A stretch of 24,971 bases of DNA from a virus: the IMG/VR virus record IMGVR_UViG_3300002514_009218, positions 5-24,975 of that record; one strand, given 5' to 3'. Position 1 is the first letter of the stretch. Each line of letters begins with the position of its first letter. The translations under genes were made by a program, and so were the position numbers. The notes beneath the pieces were generated by a model. The model was not told the DNA's origin. It saw only the letters and a program-made list of their open reading frames with translations, and made no database searches. Below are positions 1 through 6,250 of this stretch, piece by piece.

Positions 1-174
1 GCAGCAGTCATAAAGATACCGTACCCAGTTGGCGGATTGATAGAGGCAGAGATACATCACTATCTTGAGCATTCAATTGGAATGGACCCAATGGGCACAG
101 AGATCGACGAGATTGCAAACCAAGCATTGTCAGTCGCTGGAATCATACTGGGCATTGGACCAGATGGTTTGTAA
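1..174 (+). CDS. C-terminal end of an unrecognised protein (partial)
   Basis: Frame 1 is open from the first base to a TAA at 172-174 and gives the last 57 residues of a protein whose start lies outside the window. The codons look like normal coding sequence and the reading is uninterrupted. The visible piece contains HHYLEHSIGMDP and ends in a glycine/isoleucine-rich stretch. I do not recognise a family. It is followed by a 67-base gap with a new -10-like box and ribosome binding site, so it probably ends a transcription unit. Confidence 0.6.
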   Translation, partial: AAVIKIPYPVGGLIEAEIHHYLEHSIGMDPMGTEIDEIANQALSVAGIILGIGPDGL

Positions 175-215
175 AACTGCCTGTTCGATGTCGTGTAAGA
201 TAGACATTGTTGTAG

Positions 216-236
216 TATAATAAAAGTATCAAGGAG
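216..236 (+). promoter_or_regulatory. -10-like box and strong ribosome binding site
   Basis: TATAAT at 216-221 is followed by AAGGAG at 231-236, five bases before the ATG at 242. No convincing -35 box is visible at the usual distance, so promoter activity is a guess. The ribosome binding site is clear and fixes the start of the next gene. Confidence 0.4.
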
Positions 237-241
237 ATATC

Positions 242-493
242 ATGACAGAACTCAGAACTTTCCGTTGTCGCTTTTTCCCCTCGCTCCCCACGCGGGCACT
301 CAAGACGTTCCACGTCCACGTGAAGTGGTGGGCATTTGATGACGATCGGCTCGGTGCTCGCGGTGACGCGAAGCTGAATGAGGCGCGGATCGAGGTCCGA
401 GGCCAGACGGCCGAGGAAGCCAGGAAGCTGGTTGTCCGTGAGTGGAACGGTGTGGCCTCCTGGATTGGCGTTGCTGTAGAGGTGGCAGCATGA
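242..493 (+). CDS. Small protein of unknown function (83 aa)
   Basis: The start is fixed by AAGGAG five bases upstream. The product is 83 residues, basic and aromatic near the N-terminus (FRCRFFP, VKWWAF), with a predicted helix containing AEEARKLVVREW in the C-terminal half. The gene is clearly richer in G+C than the region after 2672. Its TGA overlaps the ATG of the next gene (ATGA), so the two are probably translationally coupled. I do not recognise the family. It heads a run of seven tiny genes, a layout typical of phage early or accessory modules. Confidence 0.75.
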   Translation: MTELRTFRCRFFPSLPTRALKTFHVHVKWWAFDDDRLGARGDAKLNEARIEVRGQTAEEARKLVVREWNGVASWIGVAVEVAA

Positions 494-594
494 AGTACTA
501 CTGCAGATTCTGTGGTGTCAAATCACATAACCCACAGTGGGTGCAAGGTATCTGTCCAAGGTGCGGTACTCAAATCCCACCCAAGGAGTGGTAA
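490..594 (+). CDS. 34-residue zinc-ribbon micro-protein
   Basis: An ATG at 490 overlaps the stop of the previous gene and opens a 34-codon frame ending TAA at 592-594. The product has two CxxC knuckles (C5-x2-C8 and C22-x2-C25) separated by 13 residues, the spacing of a rubredoxin-type zinc ribbon, so it very likely binds one zinc ion. The Cys pattern, the coupled start and the AAGGAG near its end that serves the next gene all favour a real gene. Such free-standing ribbons in phages may bind nucleic acid or a host protein, but nothing here says which. Confidence 0.7.
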   Translation: MKYYCRFCGVKSHNPQWVQGICPRCGTQIPPKEW

Positions 595-595
595 G

Positions 596-736
596 ATGCT
601 CGCAGTGATTCACTGGAAGATTAATGGTAGGACAGGGCACGGCAGCCCAGTTGCCATCGAAGTTGCCCAAACAGCAGCGGAAGAGATGAATAATAAGTAC
701 GGTGCCGGGACGCACTGGGTGGAGTGGTACGCATAA
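596..736 (+). CDS. Small conserved-looking phage protein (46 aa)
   Basis: The frame is open from further upstream, but ATG 596 has AAGGAG at 583-588 and follows the preceding stop by one base, so it is the best start. The 46-residue product begins MLAVIHWKING, contains GHGSPVAIE and ends in GAGTHWVEWY. This resembles short proteins I associate with marine phages, from memory only. No function is known to me. Its TAA overlaps the next ATG (TAATG), which suggests coupled translation. Confidence 0.7.
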   Translation: MLAVIHWKINGRTGHGSPVAIEVAQTAAEEMNNKYGAGTHWVEWYA

Positions 737-975
737 TGACAGTACATAATAAGATGTTCGACGGAGAAGAAGAGAAAGAGGTGACTATGCATCGAGTCTA
801 CGTAGAGTTTGAGGGCGGGTACTTCGTTACATCGCTTGACCCTCGATTTAGTTTTCATCTTCAGGAGATGGTCAAAGATCTAGGGCGGCCAGTAAAGGTT
901 GAGTTTCGTGCTACAGATGAAGGGTGGTACGAAGAGGACAATGGAGATAATGGCGATGAAGGGAGCAGCGAGTGA
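736..975 (+). CDS. Small acidic protein of unknown function (79 aa)
   Basis: ATG 736 overlaps the previous stop. An in-frame ATG at 787 with a purine-rich AGAGG just upstream is a serious alternative and would give a 62-residue product. The central part reads like an alternating beta-strand (HRVYVEFEGGYFV), and the C-terminus is strongly acidic (EEDNGDNGDEG). There is no recognisable domain. The last 35 bases overlap the next gene in another frame. Confidence 0.6.
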   Translation: MTVHNKMFDGEEEKEVTMHRVYVEFEGGYFVTSLDPRFSFHLQEMVKDLGRPVKVEFRATDEGWYEEDNGDNGDEGSSE

Positions 976-1162
976 GTACTTGTCTCGCCCTGATATGGGT
1001 TATTCTGTGGGTGTCGATCTCTGCGGTATGGACGAAAACCAAGTCAAGAAACATCTAGAATCACGTGCAATCGATAACAATCGGTGGTATAATATAATCA
1101 TGGAGGGAATGGAACCCTCCTGGCTGGGAATCAACTCAGCTATAAAACTCAGGAGGCCATAA
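941..1162 (+). CDS. Small protein of unknown function (73 aa)
   Basis: The start lies inside the end of the previous gene. ATG 941 (with GAAGAGGA upstream), 950 and 956 are all possible and in frame. I chose 941 for its purine-rich upstream sequence. The product is about 73 residues with NRWYNIIMEGMEPSWLG in its C-terminal half. It ends TAA at 1160-1162, overlapping the ATG of the next gene, and its last codons carry the next gene's AGGAGG (1151-1156). Family unknown. Confidence 0.6.
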   Translation: MEIMAMKGAASEYLSRPDMGYSVGVDLCGMDENQVKKHLESRAIDNNRWYNIIMEGMEPSWLGINSAIKLRRP

Positions 1163-1554
1163 TGGCTACAACTGCAAACTCTCGCTACTCCTTCGAAATC
1201 TCTGGCTCCGAGGTCCTCGCACCTCATCCGAAGTCCGGACTCCACACCGTCGTGGTGCAGGGAATCTGCTCGGATTCGGAGGGTGGTACCTTCGACTTCG
1301 TCGCTACGAATAATCTGGATATGCGTTATCCAGAGCGCTTCAAGGTCAACTGGAACGGGAATAAGGCCCGTATGCCAGAGGTGGTCGGTCACGGCCTTGA
1401 CGATGAACGTAAGGTTGGTCGTAGTATCTCCGAAGGATTGTACTTTACCCGAGGTGCACGAATCGCAATCGCTCGGAAGTGCAAGTCGCTCTTCCCACTC
1501 AATAGGCTGACAGCTGTTGCAGCAGCAGCCTCGGATGAGGAGGACGCTAGCTAG
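1162..1554 (+). CDS. Unknown protein, 130 aa, well translated
   Basis: A full AGGAGG at 1151-1156 sits five bases before the ATG, so expression is probably high. The 130-residue product looks beta-rich in its first half (RYSFEISGSEVL, HTVVVQGICSDSEGGTFDF), has a charged middle (RYPERFKVNWNGNKARMPE) and an Ala-rich then acidic tail (AAAASDEEDAS). The pattern suggests a small nucleic-acid- or protein-binding fold, but I cannot name a family. It is the last coupled gene before a structured gap, which fits the end of an operon. Confidence 0.75.
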   Translation: MATTANSRYSFEISGSEVLAPHPKSGLHTVVVQGICSDSEGGTFDFVATNNLDMRYPERFKVNWNGNKARMPEVVGHGLDDERKVGRSISEGLYFTRGARIAIARKCKSLFPLNRLTAVAAAASDEEDAS

Positions 1555-1561
1555 GCGACCA

Positions 1562-1616
1562 GCGCCAAATACATCCGGCGTCGAGGAGGAGTATTCCTCC
1601 CGGCGCTAACGCTTTT
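1562..1616 (+). terminator. Probable terminator: nested hairpin with short T run
   Basis: GCGCC (1562-1566) can pair with GGCGC (1602-1606), enclosing a strong GGAGGA/TCCTCC stem (1585-1590 with 1595-1600, loop GTAT). TTTT follows at 1613-1616. It lies directly after the coupled gene run. The T run is short and slightly displaced, so termination efficiency is uncertain. Confidence 0.45.
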
Positions 1617-1623
1617 CTAAAGA

Positions 1624-1671
1624 CGCGGAATCCGCGCAACAAAACATAAACATACTCGATTTGTAGAGTAT
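1624..1671. promoter_or_regulatory. Two further inverted repeats before the 29-aa gene
   Basis: CGCGGAATCCGCG (1624-1636) is a perfect 13-base palindrome. ATACTC/GAGTAT (1652-1657 with 1666-1671) is a second inverted repeat. Both lie in the leader of the next small gene and could be operators or leader hairpins. No protein partner is evident. Confidence 0.35.
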
Positions 1672-1701
1672 ATTGGCTCTCACCTACAGGAGAATAGAGC
1701 A

Positions 1702-1791
1702 ATGGTAGTAGCAACAGCATTCACATTCGTTATCGGATCTCTCTGGGCAATGATGTTCGGAGTACTTGGATATGCAGCAGTGAAGGGATAG
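1702..1791 (+). CDS. 29-residue membrane micro-protein
   Basis: ATG 1702 has AGGAG at 1688-1692. The frame runs 29 codons to TAG at 1789-1791. Nearly the whole product is one hydrophobic helix (AFTFVIGSLWAMMFGVLGYA) ending in a single Lys, so it should sit in the inner membrane. Its own leader with inverted repeats argues that it is a real gene. Holin-like or regulatory membrane micro-proteins are possibilities, but nothing decides between them. Confidence 0.55.
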   Translation: MVVATAFTFVIGSLWAMMFGVLGYAAVKG

Positions 1792-1795
1792 AGTA

Positions 1796-2011
1796 GTGCG
1801 CAGAAGGACGGGAGAGATACTTCTTCTAATGAAAGGCGGAAAGTCTCAGAAACGCTGGGAGGTTCTTGCGCATCCAGGCGGGGGGAGTGATGAAGAGTAT
1901 CAACTAGAAATGCTGAGCTTCGTAGAGAAGCTGTGCAGCATAGAGCTCTCAGAAGGAGGGTGTCTTATGCTCTATGATAATGATGGGTGCTTGGTCAAAG
2001 AGGTCAGGTAG
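1796..2011 (+). CDS. Small protein of unknown function (71 aa), GTG start
   Basis: GTG 1796 lies four bases after the preceding stop with AAGGG nearby, suggesting coupling. The 71-residue product has a basic N-terminus (RRRTGEILLLMKGGKSQKRW) and an acidic second half, and ends CLVKEVR. It looks like a small alpha/beta protein, with no family recognised. It is the last gene of the GC-richer left section, and a long GC-rich non-coding block follows. Confidence 0.55.
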   Translation: MRRRTGEILLLMKGGKSQKRWEVLAHPGGGSDEEYQLEMLSFVEKLCSIELSEGGCLMLYDNDGCLVKEVR

Positions 2012-2029
2012 ATAGAGTCATCACCCGAT

Positions 2030-2225
2030 TGCCTATAGGGGGCCCTGTCTTTAATCTCTGGAAAGGGGCTATAGGCAGGGCCCTTCTAGTATTCAAAAAG
2101 GGCTAGGGCGGGGGCTATCTAAAAGGCCCTAAAAAGATGGTAGGGCGCCCGGAGGGCCCGCCCAGGGCGCGCCAGCCCCTACAGGCTCAGCCCAGGGCTA
2201 CCCCCTCCAGGGGGGCGGCTAAGGT
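2030..2225. repeat. GC-rich, hairpin-dense non-coding block
   Basis: This stretch of about 200 bases is packed with GGGC/GCCC words and stands out sharply from the AT-rich DNA around it. Visible structures are GCCTATAG/CTATAGGC (2031-2038 with 2069-2076); GGGCCCTG/CAGGGCCC (2040-2047 with 2076-2083); two copies of the near-palindrome GCCCAGGGC (2160-2168, 2190-2198); and CCCCCT/AGGGGG (2201-2206 with 2209-2214). No start codon opens a plausible gene. It could be a packaging or replication site, a structured RNA, or a strong transcription barrier at the compositional boundary. Confidence 0.6.
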
Positions 2226-2234
2226 CTCACACCG

Positions 2235-2260
2235 ATTTCCGAAAATTTCAAAAACTTTTA
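2235..2260. repeat. AT-rich imperfect direct repeat, copy 1
   Basis: ATTTCCGAAAATTTC followed by AAAAACTTTTA closely matches 2564-2590 apart from a few one-base length differences. The two copies lie on either side of the minus-strand gene at 2303-2473. Confidence 0.6.
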
Positions 2261-2302
2261 CCCCTTCTCCTGAATCATAGCGCTGAACTCTGATTCTAGA
2301 GA

Positions 2303-2473
2303 TTATTCGGAGTAATCTTGTACCATCTCTTGGTCGAAGACACGTGGTTCATCAAGCGGTATCTCTTTAACACCTGGATTTAGGGCATCAATCTTTACTA
2401 GAAGCCATACAGAAAAAACCATACCGAGAACGGTCCAGGCAATTGCGACGCTTAAAATACTTTCCTCTTCCAT
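2303..2473 (-). CDS. 56-residue single-TM protein on the minus strand
   Basis: Reading the minus strand from ATG at 2473 to TAA at 2303 gives 56 residues. There is a short acidic N-terminus (MEEES), one hydrophobic helix (SVAIAWTVLGMVFSVWLLV, about residues 8-26), then a 30-residue soluble acidic tail. GGGGAG lies just before the ATG, and a TATAAT box lies about 25 bases upstream on this strand (forward 2496-2501). Helix, start signal and position agree, so I think the gene is real. It is likely an inner-membrane protein. It is isolated on its strand and lies between the two repeat copies. Function unknown. Confidence 0.6.
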   Translation of the reverse strand: MEEESILSVAIAWTVLGMVFSVWLLVKIDALNPGVKEIPLDEPRVFDQEMVQDYSE

Positions 2474-2563
2474 GACTCCCCAGTATTAAATACATATTAT
2501 ATTGTTAGTAAAAGGCAAAATCTGGCACATGTAAAAATTGAAAAATAGCAATTTTACTCAAAA

Positions 2564-2590
2564 ATTTCCGGAAAAATTTTCAAAACTTTT
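2564..2590. repeat. AT-rich imperfect direct repeat, copy 2
   Basis: This is the second copy of the repeat at 2235-2260. It carries an inner palindrome TTTCCGGAAA (2565-2574). It lies about 80 bases before the first tagged gene and upstream of its possible promoter, so it may be a regulator-binding site shared by both flanks. Confidence 0.6.
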
Positions 2591-2626
2591 TGATATTACT
2601 AATATAAGGATTAAACAGTGAAAACT

Positions 2627-2654
2627 TTGCACTCTGTCAGAATAGTTATAGATG
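2627..2654 (+). promoter_or_regulatory. Possible sigma70-type promoter for the first tagged genes
   Basis: TTGCAC (2627-2632) and TAGATG (2649-2654) are 16 bases apart, 18 bases before the ATG at 2672. The -35 is good and the -10 is weak. Confidence 0.35.
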
Positions 2655-2671
2655 TACTTTAGGGGAGAATA

Positions 2672-2992
2672 ATGAGGATTACTCAATCTCGAATTAAGCA
2701 GATAATCAAAGAAGAGCTTAAAAGGGTTCTAAAAGAAGACAATGATAATCCATACGGAGACACACCGGTTTCAGATACCGTGGCAGGAGCACAGCTCAGG
2801 TCCCTAGGTATGCTAGATGAGATTTGGGGCGGTGAAGGCGACGATATGATTTCCGGAACAGTTGAAAGCAGTGATGACTTTGATGACATGTCAAGAGAGA
2901 TAGATAGAATTGTAGGCGAGATAACTGCAGATTCTGGTCCTATCCTTGCTAAAGAAGATGATGATCAAGATGATTCACATACTGGAGAGTGA
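2672..2992 (+). CDS. Tagged acidic protein, 106 aa
   Basis: GGGGAG lies five bases upstream of the ATG. Residues 1-16 (MRITQSRIKQIIKEEL) are the clearest copy of the N-terminal tag shared by 13 proteins here. A helical extension follows, with an [IL]-x-E site at L20-K-E22. The remainder is very acidic and low in complexity (GGEGDDMISG, ESSDDFDDMSREIDRIVGEI, KEDDDQDD) and probably largely disordered. It has no signal peptide or known domain. It heads four tagged genes in a row. Function unknown; it may be virion cargo or an internal filler protein if the tag is a capsid-targeting signal. Confidence 0.8.
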   Translation: MRITQSRIKQIIKEELKRVLKEDNDNPYGDTPVSDTVAGAQLRSLGMLDEIWGGEGDDMISGTVESSDDFDDMSREIDRIVGEITADSGPILAKEDDDQDDSHTGE

Positions 2993-3033
2993 GAAAATCT
3001 TTAAAAGATTTAATCTATAATAGGAATTTTACC

Positions 3034-3369
3034 ATGAAGTTAAAAAGATCAGACATTAGAAAGATAATACAGGAAGAGATGACTAGAAAGTCAGAGATGC
3101 AAGAATTTGCGGAGAGTCGCGGAGGCGCCAAGGTTCGCCAGGCTGGAGACAAGGTCTCCTCAGCATCTAGGGCAATCAATGAGCTAGCAATGGAACAGAC
3201 AGGCCATATGAGAAGTTCTCTTGTTGAAATTTCAGAGTTTGTTGGAAAAATCGGGGAAACCCTTGCTGGCTTAGGAATGATCCAGGAGGGCGAGACGGCA
3301 ACAGACCGTATGCCAACTGTAAGTGAGCTCAAGAGGGTAACCAGAGCTATCCAGAAGCTGGAGAAGTAG
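3034..3369 (+). CDS. Tagged helical protein, 111 aa
   Basis: The frame is open back to a GTG at 2989, but ATG 3034 has AGGA eight bases upstream and begins exactly with the shared tag (MKLKRSDIRKIIQEEM), so I take 3034. After the tag the protein is helical and moderately charged (SASRAINELAMEQTGHMRSS, ending VTRAIQKLEK) with coiled-coil tendency. It has no cysteines, signal peptide or recognised domain. It follows the previous tagged gene by 41 bases and precedes the next by six, so the set is probably co-transcribed. Confidence 0.75.
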   Translation: MKLKRSDIRKIIQEEMTRKSEMQEFAESRGGAKVRQAGDKVSSASRAINELAMEQTGHMRSSLVEISEFVGKIGETLAGLGMIQEGETATDRMPTVSELKRVTRAIQKLEK

Positions 3370-3375
3370 GCTCTC

Positions 3376-4029
3376 ATGCGGATCACCCACTCACGTCTTG
3401 TCAGGTTGATAAGGGAGGAGCTCTCCCTTTCACTTAACCGTATAGACGAAGGTGTTGGTGCGCTGTCAAGGGTTATTCGTGATTTTTCAGATATGGTCGT
3501 TACGCCCAATGATAGGGATAGCGATTTATCAGTTATTCTCAATGACCTACATCACGGTGATCAGCTGGACTCTAGTGATCCATATGCTGGATGGGCCTCC
3601 GGATCTATCGCTGGATACGCCAGTGAGTGGGGAATTGAGAGCGCAGATGATGTTAGTGATCTTCTCAGTGATATAGACGAGATGGGTCTACCACTAGATC
3701 TAGGCCCACTTTCAGGCGTTATTAGCGATTTTCCCTCGATGGACTTTTTACAGGCTATTGGTGATATTATAAAAGAGTTTTCAGGAAGCACGCAGAGATC
3801 ATCTGACGATCTATCTACAGATCCCGAATGTTTCCTAACTGCTGGTCCTAATAGCTATTATGACTGTAACCCAAGACCAGGTTATGACTGCACATCTACT
3901 GTTGCTGGATCTGATTCCAAGTGTTATGTGTGGAAGAGTAAGGCTACTAACAACGACGGCGAATACGATATTATCGAGGTGCCATCTGGGGAGCCCAGAT
4001 GGACGAGATATTTCGTAAACGACCTTTGA
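3376..4029 (+). CDS. Tagged protein with Cys-containing C-terminal domain, 217 aa
   Basis: ATG 3376 begins the tag MRITHSRLVRLIREEL, followed by a possible cleavage site I23-D-E25|G. The middle (residues about 30-150) is acidic and looks helical. The last 70 residues contain four cysteines (ECFLTAG, YYDCNPRPGYDC, DSKCYVW) and beta-like segments, suggesting a small disulphide- or metal-stabilised domain. There is no signal peptide. If the Cys pairs form disulphides, the protein must fold or act in an oxidising place such as the host periplasm, which would fit delivery from the virion. Family unknown. Confidence 0.75.
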   Translation: MRITHSRLVRLIREELSLSLNRIDEGVGALSRVIRDFSDMVVTPNDRDSDLSVILNDLHHGDQLDSSDPYAGWASGSIAGYASEWGIESADDVSDLLSDIDEMGLPLDLGPLSGVISDFPSMDFLQAIGDIIKEFSGSTQRSSDDLSTDPECFLTAGPNSYYDCNPRPGYDCTSTVAGSDSKCYVWKSKATNNDGEYDIIEVPSGEPRWTRYFVNDL

Positions 4030-4056
4030 TATATTATATGAATATTTGGAAATATT

Positions 4057-5376
4057 ATGAAACTAACTAAAAAAATTATAAGAGAACAAATTCTCCTTGA
4101 GATCCGCAAGATGATTAACGAAGAGGGAGATGATTCTGCGTCTAATGTAGAAGTATTAAATGTTGATAGATGCGACGATCCTGATAAAAGAGTGGCACGA
4201 GTTAGATTTGGAGAAAATACGCTCAACTTTCATGTATCTTGGAAGGATGACTCTGAGACGTATTTTTTATATCTCTCACTTGATGATGATGGTTTTGGTC
4301 AAGCTCTTTCCCACGATCAGGTGAGTTGGCAAACGCATTTTTGGGAGAGCGGAAAAGAATATTCGGTCGATTTTTCAGGTGGGGATACCACTGTTGTTAG
4401 GCCTAGTGGCCCTGAAATGATGGCGGTGTACACTGACGTCGAAAGTAATGACTGGGCTGGTCCATTTACAAGCGAGCAACCAGTTCAGTCAATCTTGGAA
4501 ACCCTGGGTTATACTGGTCCTGAGGACCGAGCTTTTATAGATTCCACATGGTACGACGATGAAGCGGAAGACCCCGTTGCATCGCTCGAGGAGTACTTTG
4601 CTACATTTTTCGATTCAGCAACGCCATTTCTAAATACATTTAATGCAATTTCAGATCGTGACATAGTGGCTATAACAAGAGCAGTGAAAGAGCGGTGCGA
4701 TGTGGGCCCTGGTGATGTTCCAGAAGCGCCCGGGGATGAATCATATGGAGAAACTGATAGCCCTTCTGGTGAACTTGAAGGAAAAGAGGGTGACTGGCAA
4801 TATATTGTCTCAAGAACAGGGAATGATAATGAGCTGGGTGATCTGAATTCAGGGACCACCTGGAATTCAAGTAATGTTTTAAACATAACCATTGAGGTAG
4901 TTGACGGTCCAAATTCAATAGGATCAACTTTTGAACTTAGGGATATATACAACAGAGAGGGTCGTAATGTTTATGAATCTCACCCGCTTGTTTTGCAGGT
5001 CGTTGAATATCTTAATTCACTTGAAGAATGGCCTCCTCCATTATCACCAGATGAAGCTGAAGCTTCGGATATTGAGTTAACTGAGTTAACTCTTGATGCT
5101 TTTCTAGGCCGAGGGAGCATTAATACTGCTGGCACTTGGACGGCGGGATTTGAAAATGCACCCGCAACTGACATTGTGGAGTACATCTCGGATATTAACA
5201 GTCTGCATGGTGAAACTCTGGTGATTGGAGATGATGCTACTCTTCCGCGAATCTTTGAAGAAGATAATGAATCAAAAGGTGGCGGAGAGGTCATAGAAAT
5301 TTTATGGAATAATCTTGCCTCTGCCGGTGTTAAAGTTAGTATAGGAAGCGATAATAATATTTACGTTACTTCGTAA
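4057..5376 (+). CDS. Large tagged acidic protein, 439 aa
   Basis: ATG 4057 has GGAAAT upstream. The start (MKLTKKIIREQILLEIRKMI) is a looser version of the shared tag, with I20-N-E22 after it. The remaining 415 residues are acidic and beta-rich, with segments such as ARVRFGENTLNFHVSW and TYFLYLSLDDDGFG, then an acidic linker around residues 225-250 and a second unit to the end. It may be two or three domains of a secreted or virion type. I recognise no catalytic motif and no family. It ends the run of four tagged genes, and the following gap carries a new promoter. Confidence 0.75.
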   Translation: MKLTKKIIREQILLEIRKMINEEGDDSASNVEVLNVDRCDDPDKRVARVRFGENTLNFHVSWKDDSETYFLYLSLDDDGFGQALSHDQVSWQTHFWESGKEYSVDFSGGDTTVVRPSGPEMMAVYTDVESNDWAGPFTSEQPVQSILETLGYTGPEDRAFIDSTWYDDEAEDPVASLEEYFATFFDSATPFLNTFNAISDRDIVAITRAVKERCDVGPGDVPEAPGDESYGETDSPSGELEGKEGDWQYIVSRTGNDNELGDLNSGTTWNSSNVLNITIEVVDGPNSIGSTFELRDIYNREGRNVYESHPLVLQVVEYLNSLEEWPPPLSPDEAEASDIELTELTLDAFLGRGSINTAGTWTAGFENAPATDIVEYISDINSLHGETLVIGDDATLPRIFEEDNESKGGGEVIEILWNNLASAGVKVSIGSDNNIYVTS

Positions 5377-5392
5377 AAAATAAATTTTTTTC

Positions 5393-5421
5393 TTGTAAAC
5401 CACACTTGAAAACAGTATTAT
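5393..5421 (+). promoter_or_regulatory. Probable sigma70-type promoter
   Basis: TTGTAA (5393-5398) and TATTAT (5416-5421) are separated by exactly 17 bases. They lie upstream of a short gene with a good ribosome binding site and its own terminator. Confidence 0.45.
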
Positions 5422-5478
5422 TTTAATGATTGGCAATACATGCTAATCCTGTTTTCAATACAAGGGAGAATAAACAGA

Positions 5479-5712
5479 ATGAATTACAATAAGACTAAGA
5501 CAACCAAGCGATTCAACTTTACAGTTGCACGAAACAGCACTGCAAAGAAGGCAGGCTCAAACACAGTTACGATCGAGACACGTCCAGAATCCGGCGGATA
5601 TAGCTTTGGCGGAACTTCACTTACTATGACTGTTCGCGAAGCACAAGCACTTCAGGGATTTCTTAACAGTACCCTAAGTTATGAACCAAGTGATTCTAGC
5701 GATATTCTCTAG
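5479..5712 (+). CDS. Small basic protein in its own transcription unit (77 aa)
   Basis: An in-frame ATG at 5440 lacks a ribosome binding site, whereas ATG 5479 follows AAGGGAG (5463-5469), so I choose 5479. The product has a basic N-terminus (NYNKTKTTKRFNFTVARNST), a beta-like middle (SNTVTIETRPESGGYSFGG) and a C-terminal helix (MTVREAQALQGFLNSTL). A promoter upstream and a strong terminator downstream make this a monocistronic unit, which often means high expression in phages. It could be a small nucleic-acid-binding or anti-host protein. I do not recognise the family. Confidence 0.75.
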   Translation: MNYNKTKTTKRFNFTVARNSTAKKAGSNTVTIETRPESGGYSFGGTSLTMTVREAQALQGFLNSTLSYEPSDSSDIL

Positions 5713-5720
5713 TCTTAAAA

Positions 5721-5735
5721 GTTAATTAAATTAAC
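5721..5735. repeat. 15-base AT palindrome
   Basis: GTTAATTAAATTAAC is a perfect inverted repeat around a central A. It lies between the stop codon at 5712 and the terminator. It may be an operator, or may simply extend the structured 3' end. Confidence 0.35.
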
Positions 5736-5737
5736 TT

Positions 5738-5774
5738 GGAAGGTTCATTTTTTTTGAACCTTCCATTTTTTTTT
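5738..5774 (+). terminator. Strong rho-independent terminator
   Basis: GGAAGGTTCA (5738-5747) pairs perfectly with TGAACCTTCC (5755-5764) over a T-rich loop. A run of nine Ts follows (5766-5774). This is the clearest intrinsic terminator in the window. Confidence 0.9.
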
Positions 5775-5792
5775 GACTTTTTTAATTTTTTA

Positions 5793-5823
5793 TTGAATGT
5801 AATGCTGCTCTCAAGCTTATAAT
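5793..5823 (+). promoter_or_regulatory. Possible promoter with consensus -10
   Basis: TATAAT (5818-5823) is preceded by TTGAAT (5793-5798) at a long 19-base spacing. It lies just after the terminator and 32 bases before the next ATG, which is where a new transcript is needed. Confidence 0.45.
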
Positions 5824-5854
5824 ACATGCACACTTGGTGCAAATTGGAGATAAA

Positions 5855-6196
5855 ATGAGAAAATTAGCAATATGTGCATCAGTTGGATTTCTACTTTTTG
5901 GATTTTCAGCAGAGGCTCATCCTGTTCATCACAGCTCTTCACATCATAGGGCAAACTCTGGACATGGTAATCATGTCGTATCAATTTCATGGACCTGGAT
6001 TCAAGGTCATTGGGAAAGAGGTCACTGGGTTAGAGGTCACTGGAAACATCCGAGGCTAGGGGTATCCTATAGAGCATACGTTAGTGGGCCGCCATCAGCT
6101 TCTGTTGTACACAACAATAGGCACTGGGTATCTGGCCGGTGGGTAGGTCGCGGAGCTAACAGGCACTGGGTTCCTGGTCACTGGAAACGACGCTAA
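5855..6196 (+). CDS. Secreted WXXGXW-repeat protein, 113 aa
   Basis: ATG 5855 has TTGGAGAT upstream and gives a clean Sec signal peptide (MRKLAICASVGFLLFGFSAEA, cut before HP). The mature part is His/Trp-rich: HHSSSHHRANSGHG, then repeats of the form W-x-x-G-x-W (IQGHWERGHWVRGHW, HWVSGRWVGRG, HWVPGHWKRR). This matches the YXWGXW/WXXGXW repeat family of Gram-negative periplasmic or outer-membrane-associated proteins, whose role is poorly known. In a phage it should be exported into the periplasm, where it might alter the envelope or bind metal through its histidines. It follows a terminator and has its own promoter-like sequence. Confidence 0.85.
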   Translation: MRKLAICASVGFLLFGFSAEAHPVHHSSSHHRANSGHGNHVVSISWTWIQGHWERGHWVRGHWKHPRLGVSYRAYVSGPPSASVVHNNRHWVSGRWVGRGANRHWVPGHWKRR

Positions 6197-6250
6197 AAAT
6201 ATTCACAACCAATAGTAATAGTTATATTCATAACATGAGTGTAACCATCA

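Noticed and set aside
1000-1392. 130-codon minus-strand frame
   Set aside because: It opposes the AGGAGG-led gene at 1162 and the gene before it, and shows no domain.
2030-2110. tRNA-like folding in the GC-rich block
   Set aside because: The stems do not give a cloverleaf with an acceptor stem, a seven-base anticodon loop and a TTCRA-like T loop.
3015-3542. 175-codon minus-strand frame across two tagged genes
   Set aside because: It runs across both tagged starts, lacks a start signal and is Ser/Leu-rich as expected for a shadow frame.
4509-5294. Long minus-strand open frames opposite the 439-aa tagged gene
   Set aside because: They are Ser/Pro-rich shadows of an acidic coding strand, without ribosome binding sites or domain signals.
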